Origin: Brachionus rotundiformis
Taxonomy: Eukaryota; Rotifera; Eurotatoria; Ploima; Brachionidae
Assembly: GCA_016802295.1 (NCBI GenBank)
Contig: JAESIW010000020.1
Coordinates: 5,884,522-5,948,521, forward strand
Reading direction: 5' to 3'
DNA length: 64,000 bases
Positions 1 through 9,956 of the stretch are shown in pieces. The notes below the pieces were generated by a model. The model worked only from the letters and a program-made list of their open reading frames with translations. It was not told where the DNA came from and did no database searches. Within the stretch, counting starts at the first letter, position 1, and each line of letters begins with the position of its first letter. Made by a program: the position numbers and the translations under genes.

Positions 1-1740
1 TACAGAAAACAAATGGAAAGTAAAATGAAATTGATACAGAGTAAGAAATAAACTCGGACAAAGCTGTTTTCCGAGGTACAATTTTTGCCAAAAGATTTAC
101 AGAGCATTACATTTACTTAAGAATTTACAGAGTTTGCTTTTGATCTTTTATATAAAAGCTATTAGATTTTTTAATATACTGTTCTGTTCTATTGTTAACT
201 ATATCATACAATTGTTTTTAAAAATTTAATTTTTTATTTTTGTGGCAATATCGCTTGTCTACTCGGTGCCACTTGTAAGTATATGTTCAATATTGTGTTT
301 ATATAATTGGCTTAGCACGAATACCCAAAAAATTGGGGTTTTTGACTTCAATTATTTCACCTAGAGATAAGATTACGGATACGTTTGAGTACCTATTTGA
401 CCATCTAGATACCAATAATATAAATGTAGCCTTCTTAATAATTGGTCAGTGTGATAATCTTTTATTCTACCATGAGATAACTCTAAATAATTGCTTGTAC
501 TTGGTTTTTCTGAAAAAGATTATAATGTTTCAGTTACCCTTTTTACAAATGATTTATTTCCCTCAAATTCTAGATCAATGTTATTTTTTCCAATATTAAA
601 AGATCGAAAAGTACAGAGAAGCAAGTAACTTTTATCTTGTATTCTAATTTTTAATATTAATAGATTGAGATTTTTCAACAAAAGACATTTTTTTGATAAT
701 AATTGTAAGTAGTTAAATAAGAGATAACTATATTTATGTAGAATCACACGTGTTGATTTAAAAAAAAGGAAGATTAAACAAAATTAAAAGCGGAAGTTTT
801 TATTAAATAGTTTCAAATTAGTTAAAAATTACTTGTTTGTTTAATTTCAATCAATTATGTTTTAGAAAATTAGTAAAATTAAATGATATTAAATATGAAA
901 AAAATCAAAAATTTATTAATTTAGTTCCTTTTTCAGAATTTTAGTTTTTTAATATACTTATCTTGGTTATCATTTAATGTTATTTGAGAATTTAATCATG
1001 AGCTTAAATTTTGAAAACAGTACAAAATTCAAATTTCATTAATGAAAAGATAATGATTCTGATAAGTTACTTATAATTATTTATTTTAGAATAGAACTAA
1101 TCACATGACTTTTCAAAATTTTAATAAATATAAAAAATTTTTAAATTGAACTATTAAAAAAAAACTAAATATAAATTTAAATTTAGATAAATAATTTGCA
1201 TGGTTTCGGTACTAAAATTTAAATTTAAAATTTTTATTTTGATTTTTTTGTTCTAAAATTCATTTTGCCTAAATATTGTAATTGATTTTTATTAATTTGT
1301 TCATTAATAAAAAAAATTAAACAAAAATTTTATCTAAAACATTTGATCATATATTACAAAGCGCATTTATTGAACTAATTATTTAATTAAAATTTTAAAA
1401 AAGATCTAAACTTCTTTTTTTCAAATAAAAAAATTTCAAAATAAATTTTAGCAAATATTTTCAATGTTCAAACAAAAGCTATAAAATATTTGAATCAGTC
1501 AAAAATTCATAAAATATTTGCTTCTTTTAATTTTCTCCTAAATTAATAAAATTTTGAACAATACAACCAGACTATGAGAAATGTGTTCAAATTTAAAGAA
1601 ATAACTTTACTTATGAGCACATGTTTACAAACGCTACTATATCTTGATAATTAAAAAGCACATGATTGTAGAGAAGAATATTTTTAATAATTTTAATGTT
1701 AATTTATTTAAAAATTAGTATTTGTTGCTATATTCTCATA
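1..1740. other. AT-rich intergenic DNA with a possible decayed coding fragment
   Basis: No supported gene. Positions 333-650 (+) read as two overlapping partial frames: the first through about 520 and the second from about 500 (around VSVTLFTNDLFPSNS). Together they look like one coding segment broken by a frameshift, but I recognise no family. The rest is low-complexity A/T sequence. Confidence 0.35.
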
Positions 1741-1763
1741 GTGCTCCCTCTAAAATTTCCTAG

Positions 1764-1828
1764 TGACGTCAATTCTAGAATTCTCTCGATTTTTCGATTT
1801 CTGGAAATTTCTCTCTTGCTTATAAATA
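1764..1828 (+). promoter_or_regulatory. HSP90 heat-shock promoter (CRE, heat-shock elements, TATA box)
   Basis: A palindromic CRE-type octamer TGACGTCA lies at 1764-1771. It is followed by a near-consensus heat-shock element from 1773 (TTCnnGAA, then an imperfect third unit) and a perfect three-unit element TTCnnGAAnnTTC at 1799-1811. A TATA-like TATAAATA is at 1821-1828, about 70 nt before the HSP90 ATG at 1898. The order HSE-TATA-ATG is classical for HSF1-driven genes, so heat-inducible transcription is inferred. Confidence 0.8.
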
Positions 1829-1897
1829 TTAAAATTTACTATTAATTTGGTCATCTTTATAGAAAAGAAAAAAAACTCAACTTGAAACAAAACCAAA

Positions 1898-4057
1898 ATG
1901 TCCCAAGTTCAACAACAAGAAGGCGAAGTTGAAACCTTCGCATTTCAAGCCGAAATTGCCCAATTGATGAGTTTGATCATCAACACTTTCTACTCAAACA
2001 AGGAAATATTCTTAAGAGAGTTGGTATCAAATGCATCAGATGCTTTGGACAAAATCCGCTACGAATCTCTGACTGATCCTCACAAATTGGACTCTGGCAA
2101 AGAATTGTACATCAAAATAATCCCAGACAAAGTAAACAACACTTTGACAATCATTGACACCGGTATTGGTATGACCAAGGCTGACTTAGTCAACAATTTG
2201 GGTACAATTGCCAGATCGGGAACCAAAGCTTTCATGGAAGCCCTACAAGCTGGTGCCGATATTTCCATGATCGGTCAATTTGGTGTCGGTTTCTACTCTG
2301 CTTACTTGGTTGCCGACAGAGTCACCGTTGTCACCAAGAACAACGATGACGAACAATACATTTGGGAATCTGCTGCTGGTGGCAGCTTCACTGTCAAACA
2401 AGATAACTCAGAACCTTTGGGACGTGGTACAAAAATAGTTTTGCACATGAAAGAGGATCAAGCTGAATACAACGATGACAAAAAGATCCGCGAGATAATC
2501 AAAAAGCACTCTCAGTTCATCGGCTATCCGATCAAATTGTTGGTAGAGAAAGAGAGAGACAAGGAGATCAGCGACGATGAGGCTGAAGAGGAGAAGAAGG
2601 AGGAGAAAAAAGAGGGCGAAGAGGAAAAGCCAAAGGTAGAGGAGATCGAAGAGGGCTCGGACAAAGAAGACGAGGGAGAAAAGGACAAAAAGAAGAAGAA
2701 GACCATCAAGGAAAAGTACACTGATGAAGAGGAATTGAACAAAACCAAACCATTGTGGACCCGTAATCCAGAAGACATTTCCCAAGCTGAATACGGCGAG
2801 TTCTACAAATCGTTGACCAACGATTGGGAGGACCATTTGGCCGTAAAGCACTTCTCTGTCGAGGGTCAACTTGAATTCAGAGCTTTGTTGTTCATTCCCA
2901 AGAGAGCTCCATTTGATTTGTTCGAGAACAAAAAGCAAAAAAATTCCATCAAGCTTTATGTCAGAAGAGTTTTTATCATGGAAAATTGTGAAGAATTGAT
3001 GCCCGAGTATTTGAACTTTATCCGAGGTGTAGTCGACTCCGAAGACTTGCCATTGAACATTTCCAGAGAAATGCTTCAACAGTCCAAGATTTTGAAAGTG
3101 ATTCGCAAAAATTTGGTCAAAAAATGCATGGAATTGATCGAGGAAATCAGCGAAGACAAGGAGAACTTCAAAAAGTTCTACGAACAATTTGGCAAAAATA
3201 TTAAGCTTGGCATCCACGAGGACTCGACCAACAGAAAGAAATTGTGCGAGTTCTTGAGATACCAAACTAGCGCATCGGGCGACGAGGCCTCAAGCTTGAA
3301 GGACTACGTCTCCAGAATGAAAGAGAACCAAAAAGACATCTACTACATTACTGGCGAGAGCCGCGATGTAGTCGCTTCGTCCGCTTTTGTCGAAAAGGTC
3401 AAAAAGCGCGGATTCGAAGTGGTCTACATGACAGAGCCAATAGATGAGTACTGTGTCCAACAATTGAAGGAATTCGATGGCAAGAAATTAGTCTCCGTAA
3501 CCAAAGAGGGCCTTGAATTGCCAGAAGATGAAGAAGAAAAGAAAAAAAGAGAAGCTGATTCAGAAAAATACGAAAATCTGTGCAAGGTCATGAAGGACAT
3601 TTTGGACAAAAAAGTCGAAAAAGTCGCCATCTCCAACCGATTGGTCTCATCGCCATGCTGTATTGTAACCAGTCAGTACGGCTGGTCGGCCAACATGGAG
3701 CGCATCATGAAAGCCCAAGCTCTTAGAGACACAAGCACTATGGGATACATGGCTGCCAAGAAACATTTGGAAATCAATCCTGATCATCCAATTATCAAAT
3801 CACTCAAAGCCAAAGTCGATGCTGACAAAAATGACAAGTCAGTAAAGGATTTGGTAGTGCTCTTGTTCGAAACTTCACTGTTGTCGTCCGGATTTTCTTT
3901 GGAAAACCCACAAACTCATGGCGAACGAATTTTCAGAATGATCAAGATGGGTTTGGGTATTGATGAAGATGAAGTAGAAGAAACAGTTGAAGAGACCAAG
4001 CCAGTCGAGGAAATTCCACCACTAGAGGAAGCTTCTCGAATGGAAGAAGTTGATTAA
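1898..4057 (+). CDS. HSP90: Cytosolic heat shock protein HSP90
   Basis: ATP-dependent cytosolic chaperone that matures kinases, steroid-receptor-type clients and other proteins. The 719 residues are uninterrupted by introns. The N-terminal GHKL ATPase shows the catalytic Glu in [13 protein letters not shown] (about E41), the Asp in DTGIGM (about 87-92) and the lid [15 protein letters not shown] (about 126-140). An acidic/lysine-rich linker follows at about 219-278. The middle domain contains [12 protein letters not shown] and the client region around [13 protein letters not shown]. The C-terminus ends in MEEVD, the TPR-cochaperone docking motif specific to cytosolic paralogs; an ER GRP94 would end in KDEL. 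Codon use is richer in G/C at third positions than in the neighbours, as expected for a highly expressed gene. The ATG sits 70 nt downstream of a TATA box with heat-shock elements. Confidence 0.98.
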   Translation: MSQVQQQEGEVETFAFQAEIAQLMSLIINTFYSNKEIFLRELVSNASDALDKIRYESLTDPHKLDSGKELYIKIIPDKVNNTLTIIDTGIGMTKADLVNNLGTIARSGTKAFMEALQAGADISMIGQFGVGFYSAYLVADRVTVVTKNNDDEQYIWESAAGGSFTVKQDNSEPLGRGTKIVLHMKEDQAEYNDDKKIREIIKKHSQFIGYPIKLLVEKERDKEISDDEAEEEKKEEKKEGEEEKPKVEEIEEGSDKEDEGEKDKKKKKTIKEKYTDEEELNKTKPLWTRNPEDISQAEYGEFYKSLTNDWEDHLAVKHFSVEGQLEFRALLFIPKRAPFDLFENKKQKNSIKLYVRRVFIMENCEELMPEYLNFIRGVVDSEDLPLNISREMLQQSKILKVIRKNLVKKCMELIEEISEDKENFKKFYEQFGKNIKLGIHEDSTNRKKLCEFLRYQTSASGDEASSLKDYVSRMKENQKDIYYITGESRDVVASSAFVEKVKKRGFEVVYMTEPIDEYCVQQLKEFDGKKLVSVTKEGLELPEDEEEKKKREADSEKYENLCKVMKDILDKKVEKVAISNRLVSSPCCIVTSQYGWSANMERIMKAQALRDTSTMGYMAAKKHLEINPDHPIIKSLKAKVDADKNDKSVKDLVVLLFETSLLSSGFSLENPQTHGERIFRMIKMGLGIDEDEVEETVEETKPVEEIPPLEEASRMEEVD

Positions 4058-4194
4058 ATTTTTAGGATTTAATTTTTTAGTAAACTTAACAACCACACTC
4101 ATTTATCTTTCTTTTTTTTTTCTGTATGTCGGAATTGTTATGAAAATTGTATTACCTAACTTTTTCTTTTGAATTTAATAATTAATATATTTAA

Positions 4195-4200
4195 AATAAA
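4195..4200 (+). terminator. HSP90 polyadenylation signal
   Basis: AATAAA lies 138 nt after the HSP90 stop codon, at the end of an AT-rich 3' UTR. It is the first canonical hexamer downstream. Confidence 0.6.
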
Positions 4201-5100
4201 GTTAATACAAGTAAAATATTTTTTTTTGTCTCATTATCTTGATTTATTTATTTATTTGTTTAAAAAAAAAGTAATTTGGAAGTAAAAAACGGATCTTAGT
4301 CCTTCTTTTCAGCGGCAATATTAAATTATATAAAGAACATTGGTGAATAAAATTAAATATTCTTGATAAAAAAATAAATAAAAAATAAATAAAATAGAAT
4401 AATAAATAAAATAGTTTTAGTTCAGCTAATGAATTGAGTTATGTTTGATTGAGTCAAAATATTATCTTAAACAATCATTATAACATGAAGATTTAGTTTA
4501 TTTATTGTACTAAGAGAATTAACACCGAAACTATTAATTTTAATAAGTTTCATCAGCCGTAGAAAAAGATGGACAGTATTAAAATTTCTGTATTTCCTTG
4601 TTACAAATGTGCAAATAAATTCTAACCTGATTGTACAAGCTGTTATTATTAACAGAATATAAATTTAAGGCGAATTTATGTGTTTACATGTATGAAGCAT
4701 ATAAGATCAGCTTATTTTATCTATTAGAAATAAAGCATATCCAATCTATTAAATATTTAATTTTCTAAACTAAAAGCAAACAATATAAGTAGGAAATAGG
4801 CAAGATTTTTAAAATTCGCATAAAAAAATATCATTTATGATTTATATTTGAATATTTCTATTCAATTATATAATTATAAATAATAATTTCAAAACTATCA
4901 CAATATATCAGAATTTTATCAATAAAGAATACAAATAATTAATTAATATTTTAATTGTAAAATAATCTTTTGTATTTAGTTTATAATAATTTTAAATAAT
5001 CATAGTGCTATTAAATTTCGTTTTCCAATTGCAAAATTGCTTGAAAGATAATTTTCTTTTAAAATCTCAAGCTATTTTTTAATTCAACAATATTTTCTTT
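4201..5100. other. Intergenic DNA, nothing recognised
   Basis: AT-rich sequence with A and T runs. I see no coding frame or RNA gene. Confidence 0.6.
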
Positions 5101-6100
5101 AATGAGCAGCATGTATCCAGACATTGGTATTCATGTAAAGCAGTATTTCATGAATATATTAAATCCAGTCAAAGAAAAGAAACTTACTGCCTTATCACTT
5201 TTTATTGACTTTAGACAAGCTTTTGATGTGTTTGATCCCAATCTACTTCCCTTAAAAATTTCATTATGGGTTTGAGAATAATTCTTTAGGTCTTCTTTCG
5301 TCTATTAATTTTTTTTTTAGTTTTTTTTCGGATATAATTTACTTTGGAAATAATTTGCCACGGGAATGACAAAAACGGGGACAATTTCCAGGAAACATAA
5401 TTTTCAGGAACTAAAAAAAACGGCGATAATTTACAAAAGACCCTTCTTTCCAATTATTTTGTTAATAAATCACTAATAGTTCATCTTGGTAGTGAAAAAT
5501 CAAAACCTACAGCTTTCAAGTCAATAGTGCCGCATGGTTCGGTATGATGTCCTCTTCTTTTTCTGATTTTTATTTATGATCCTCCTTATCTTTTGAACAA
5601 AATTTGATAAAACAATAATATTCCTTACCGGTCATAATAAATGTATTATATTGTTTAAAAGCCTTTATTAAGTTATTCAACGTTCTGAAGTTCAAAGAAT
5701 GGAATTCCTTTTTATACATATAGCAATAAAGATATGCAAAAAACTAGATGTATTTATGATGTATCTATTTTAACACAGAAATGTATTTTAATGCTCCTTA
5801 GCTTTCATTGTTTAGTGGTGTTCCCCAAGACTCTGTTTTGGTTTCACTGTTGTTTATTTTTAATCAATGAGACACTTGAGCTAATTGCAAATTATTGTAA
5901 AACCTAAACAGATGACACCATATAATATGGAGAAGATTTGAGATCGAAAAGTGGTCAGCAAAGTTCTACATCTGGGTAGAAAGAACTCAAAATCAAAAAG
6001 AATATGGTGAAAGCCAGATAGATCGTTTATAAGATATCTTACAATCAAAAATTTACTTAAAGATATTAAAATGAGTTGGCTGATGGATTGAAACAAGCGG
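5101..6100 (+). mobile_element. Decayed non-LTR retrotransposon (LINE) reverse transcriptase fragments
   Basis: Forward-frame translation gives FIDFRQAFDVFDPNLLPLK near 5201-5265, the LINE RT motif normally ending in AFD.VDH..LL..KL. At about 5525-5570 there is a VPHGSV.CPLLFLIFIYD match to the usual G.PQGSVLGPLLFLIYINDLP. A second, diverged GVPQDSVLVSLLF copy occurs at about 5815-5860, followed by a weak TDDT (FADDT-like) near 5908. Several stop codons interrupt the frames, and unrelated AT-rich sequence (5280-5460) splits them. Two overlapping or nested dead LINE fragments explain this best. Confidence 0.75.
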
Positions 6101-6415
6101 GTCTGACAAATAGGCAGATAATGGTTTTTTATTTGCTCTAAATGGTGTGTTTATATGCTCAGCGATGACAATTTTTGAAACAAATTCTCTAGCTTGTTTC
6201 CAATTTTATTTGTATAAATAATATTGTAGTAATAGAATAAAATCATGTTATTATAGATGAAAATATCAAAATGTGACAAGTATTATATGAACTATTTAAA
6301 AATAAAAAAAATTAAAAAAATTAAATTTTAGCCAGATAAAAATTTAATTTGTTTAAAAAAAAGAATAAAAAATACTCAATAAAGCTAATTTTACAAAATT
6401 ATTAGACAATTTAAT
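6101..6415. other. Intergenic DNA downstream of CHK1
   Basis: AT-rich spacer between the LINE relic and the end of the CHK1 gene. It should contain the CHK1 3' UTR; I found no canonical reverse-strand AATAAA. Confidence 0.5.
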
Positions 6416-7906
6416 TCAAAAATTAGAACAGCAATTATTAGAATTCTGAAAAATGTATCTTTTGCATACAAACTCGTTTAGAGCCGCCTTAAATTTCATG
6501 AAAATTTTCTTAAATTCTAAACCATCACCTTTGGAAAGTCTAAAATCAACCAAAACCTCATTTTGAAACTTCATCTCGCTTATATTTATCTTGAAAGTCA
6601 ATAAAGTTTGCCTTTTATCTGAAGTGGTCACAGTTATCTGTCGCTGTCTTTCGTTCATCACAATTTCCTTATACTCATACATAAATTTGTCAAACAGCTT
6701 GACCAATTCTACACAAGTGCTTTCAACATTTAAATGCACAAACATTCTGGTCATTCTTTTAACCAATTTCAATAGTGGTGATTGACTAGTTGCTTGAGAA
6801 AACTGGGAAAATTGTGTCGCATTCACCTGAGAATTCAAATACATATTGTCTATTGATGCCGGTTGTGAAAAACTCTCCACATGGTTGGTTATGTTATTGA
6901 AAGGACCAGAGCTGGTATCCATTGAGGAACAGTGGCAATTGGCCTGTGAGTCCATTACTTCTAACCCTGTATCCAATATTAGAGAGCTGCTACTTGAACC
7001 AGATTTTAGATAGACATGAGTTGGTTGTGACAAAAACGAAATACTATTTTGGCTTAGCACCGTTTCCTTCGATACTTTTGTCTTATATGTTCTGGTATAC
7101 CAAGTACTTGATTTAATTTGCTTTATGGTAAATCGATTTTCTGGTTCATAACAAAGTATGTTTCTAATTAATGACAAGGCAGTGTTTTCAATTTTACACC
7201 ATGGTGATTTTTGGTAGTTATTGTTGACCCACGCAACAAAATCACTACAATCCGGTACAGGCTTGTCCCATGGTAATTCTCCTGCTAGGGCCGCTACAAG
7301 AACAATACCACATGACCAAATGTCAGTTGGAATTGCTTTATACTCATTTTTGCACAAGACTTCAGGTGCAACATATGGCGCAGTTCCGCATGGTGAATTC
7401 AAAAGCCTTTCTTTTCCTCTATATTGGAACAAAGTGGCCAGACCAAAATCAGCAATTTTTATTTGATCGAAATCATTTAAAAGTAAATTTTCTGGTTTAA
7501 TATCCCTATGTACAATTCCTTTAGCATGCAGATATTCAACACCATCTATCAGCTGTGAAAAGTATGAGTGAGCAAGCTCGGCATTCATACCCAAATCAGG
7601 TTCTATCCTGTCAAATAGTTCACCACCAGAGGCATACTCTAAGATTATGTAAAATTTGTCCAAATGTTGAAAGGAGGAATAGAACTTAACTATGTTGTCA
7701 TGATTAAGAGACTTGTGAATCAATACTTCCTTTTGAATTGAATTTTTATCAGCTAAAAGGTTCAAGCTGATAATTTTGACCGCTCTGGTCTCTTGAGTTT
7801 TGCTATTTATTGCCAATTTCACTTCCCCGTAAGCTCCTTCTCCTAGTACATTTGCGAATTCCCAACTACCAACATGGGTTTCGGTACAAACATCCATTTC
7901 ACTCAT
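6416..7906 (-). CDS. CHEK1: Checkpoint kinase 1 (CHK1)
   Basis: Nuclear Ser/Thr kinase activated by ATR. It phosphorylates CDC25 phosphatases to arrest the cycle after replication stress or DNA damage. The 496 residues come from one exon. The kinase domain (about 15-272) shows the P-loop GEGAYGEV (22-29), the ATP-binding K44, GGELFDRIEPD, the catalytic HRDIKPENLL (D135) and DFG (153-155). DFGLATLFQY..RERLLN-type sequence and CGT.PYVAPE are near-identical to vertebrate CHK1. A Ser/Gln-rich linker (about 290-370) contains SQ/TQ sites such as FSQ and SQSP. The C-terminal KA1-like regulatory domain has LVKRMTRMF and LVDFRLSKGDGLEFK, the autoinhibitory signature. The start MSEMDV is the first ATG; M4 is an alternative. 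Lack of introns is unusual compared with vertebrate CHEK1. Confidence 0.97.
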   Translation of the reverse strand: MSEMDVCTETHVGSWEFANVLGEGAYGEVKLAINSKTQETRAVKIISLNLLADKNSIQKEVLIHKSLNHDNIVKFYSSFQHLDKFYIILEYASGGELFDRIEPDLGMNAELAHSYFSQLIDGVEYLHAKGIVHRDIKPENLLLNDFDQIKIADFGLATLFQYRGKERLLNSPCGTAPYVAPEVLCKNEYKAIPTDIWSCGIVLVAALAGELPWDKPVPDCSDFVAWVNNNYQKSPWCKIENTALSLIRNILCYEPENRFTIKQIKSSTWYTRTYKTKVSKETVLSQNSISFLSQPTHVYLKSGSSSSSLILDTGLEVMDSQANCHCSSMDTSSGPFNNITNHVESFSQPASIDNMYLNSQVNATQFSQFSQATSQSPLLKLVKRMTRMFVHLNVESTCVELVKLFDKFMYEYKEIVMNERQRQITVTTSDKRQTLLTFKINISEMKFQNEVLVDFRLSKGDGLEFKKIFMKFKAALNEFVCKRYIFQNSNNCCSNF

Positions 7907-8559
7907 GACTAAATTTATTTGGACGAAAAGAACAAATTTAAAGCTATTTTAAAAAATTATAAATTTTTCATCATTTTTTTGCAAAACTTAAGACTTATCT
8001 TTAAAAATTAAGTTAATTTTTGTATTATTAATGCTAGCTATTAATGCTAGAAAAATATAAATTTATCTTACAATGTATCGAGCTTTATTAACTTTCTTTT
8101 TTGAATAACCATTCTTTATTAATACAAATGAAATTTAAAAAGCATATTATATCAGTTTATTAAAGTAGGATTAATTAACTATTTAGGAAGACATAAATTT
8201 ATTATAATATTAGATTTGATCGGGATATCTCATTGAGCGTAATGATCTGTAAATAAATCGAAACAAAGTAAAAATATAAAATTATTATACTATAATTTTA
8301 ATTGATTGATAATTTATTAATAATTCTTTACGAGCTTTAATTAAACGTGTATGAAAATTAGCGATTTGGTCATTTTACCCCAGTCAGCAAGAAACAAAAA
8401 ACAGCATTAGAAAAAAGATAAGTAAAAAATAAAATTAATACTTTTATGTTTTTTATTCTTCTTAGTAAACAATTTGATATTTATTAAAATAATTCATTAA
8501 AACATTTTCACTTTTATTTATTTTTACCATACAAACTTATTATTCCAATTGACCATATT
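7907..8559. other. Intergenic DNA upstream of CHK1
   Basis: AT-rich spacer that should hold the CHK1 promoter. I see no convincing TATA box or ORF. Confidence 0.5.
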
Positions 8560-9250
8560 CCAAATAACAGTCATACTATAGATAATAATAATTATAGTAA
8601 GCTTTGGCAAGAAGTGTTTAATGAGGACATCTTGACACTTGACTTGAAGTTATCGTATCTTTATTTGAATTAATTGACTAATGAAACCTTAATTTCTTCT
8701 GGACATAAACAATTCCATTCATTAACTACTCTATAAGTGAAGAAGTTGGTCTTCTGTGATCAATTCTTCTTATGTGCTCTCTAATAACCTGAACAGGTCC
8801 AATTGGAGCAATAATTTACATGGCGCAGGAGGTATTTTCCAACTAACTTGATCAATTCCTTTGTGAAGTTTGAAGAACTGAATCAAGCCGTCTCTTATTT
8901 GGGACTCTTGGAGAGTTGATAGACATAGACCTACTAGTCGGTCTTTGTAAGTCCAATTTCTAATTTTTATTGACTAGAATTTTTATTGGAATTGCTTGGA
9001 ACAAAGTGGCCAGGCCAAAACAATTTGTTCCAAGCAATACTTTTGACTAGTTTAGTGTCTCTTCCCCTGAATTTTTCGAGAAAATTAATTTCCTTCTTAT
9101 TCGAGATGGTCCAGATGCCTGCATTAACAGTTAATGCATATTCCAGAAGTTGCCTAACATATAGTGTTTTGAAAGTCTCTCTTGTCCAGTATCTGAGTGT
9201 TCTTCTCATTGCTTGGTTTGTCTGGATTTTTATATAGGTTGACAACTTTA
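8560..9250 (-). mobile_element. 3' end of a dead LINE reverse transcriptase
   Basis: The reverse strand encodes the C-terminal thumb and tail of a LINE ORF2. VRQLLEYA...W......KKEINFLEKF.GRDTKL (about 9195-9040) is the usual VRP.LEYAS.VW.P....I..LE..QRRATK motif. Next come YKDRLVGLCLSTL and IRDGLIQFFKLHKGID (about 8950-8860), then NFFTYRVVNEWN.L (about 8750-8690) and a final F..RYD. Stop codons and frameshifts show it is inactive. The element is interrupted between KLVKSI and YKDRL by the insertion at 8970-9051. Confidence 0.8.
8970..9051. repeat. Hairpin-forming insertion with a 25-nt copy of CHK1 exon sequence
   Basis: A perfect 15-bp inverted repeat (arms 8991-9005 and 9024-9038, 18-nt loop) lies in a segment bounded by two copies of TTGACTAG (8970-8977 and 9044-9051). 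It separates two LINE protein motifs that are normally almost adjacent. Positions 8996-9020 match the CHK1 coding strand at 7424-7448 in 24 of 25 bases. This encodes the FGLATLFQ stretch of the kinase. See findings. Confidence 0.7.
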
Positions 9251-9956
9251 GGCTATAAGAAAGATTAACTATTAAATCCTTCTATTCATCTACGAAGCTC
9301 GTGCTACTTCAATTAAGAGACCAATTATACCATTTCTAAAGCGATACATTTGGTTTGACAATCAATTAAAAATTTTAAAAGAATGGATATTCTGTCCAGA
9401 AAATTCTAAGATAAATCATTTGATTAAGATTATTTTTTTTTAGCTGTTTCATTTAAATAACATTTTTTGTCTTATTTTTAGAGTTTAAATATAATTTGAG
9501 CATATTAAAAATTTACGATGAGATTTAAATTTGAGTGAAAAATAAATATTTATTCAAAAACTATCCTTTTTAATATAAATTCAACAAAATAAAATTATTC
9601 AAAAATTGAAACTAAGATAAAATATAAAAGTCAAATAATTATTTAAATACTAGATTATACCAAGCGTTCTCGTCGAGAATAGTTGCCATAGAAATTATTC
9701 TCTTTTAAATTTAAAGAAAGCGAAAAAAAATCAAATTTTTAACAAAGTATGTATAATTTATAAATATAAGTGGTAAATTAGCCTAATAAAATTATGAGAA
9801 AAACTTACAGTTTATTTTAAAATTTTGGTATTAATATTTTTGAGTTTTTTTTTATATATACAATGGTGAATAATTTCTAAAATAAAAAAAATCAGCTAAT
9901 TATTCGTAATTACATTTGTTCTTAATTAACAATATAATAATTAGTACAGAGCTTAA
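9251..9956. other. Intergenic DNA upstream of RGS22
   Basis: AT-rich spacer that should carry the RGS22 promoter. No gene seen. Confidence 0.5.

Noticed and set aside
2408..3265. 285-codon reverse-strand open frame opposite HSP90
   Set aside because: It is a shadow of the HSP90 codon pattern. Antisense frames over highly biased coding sequence are often open, and the hydrophobic product has no recognisable domains.
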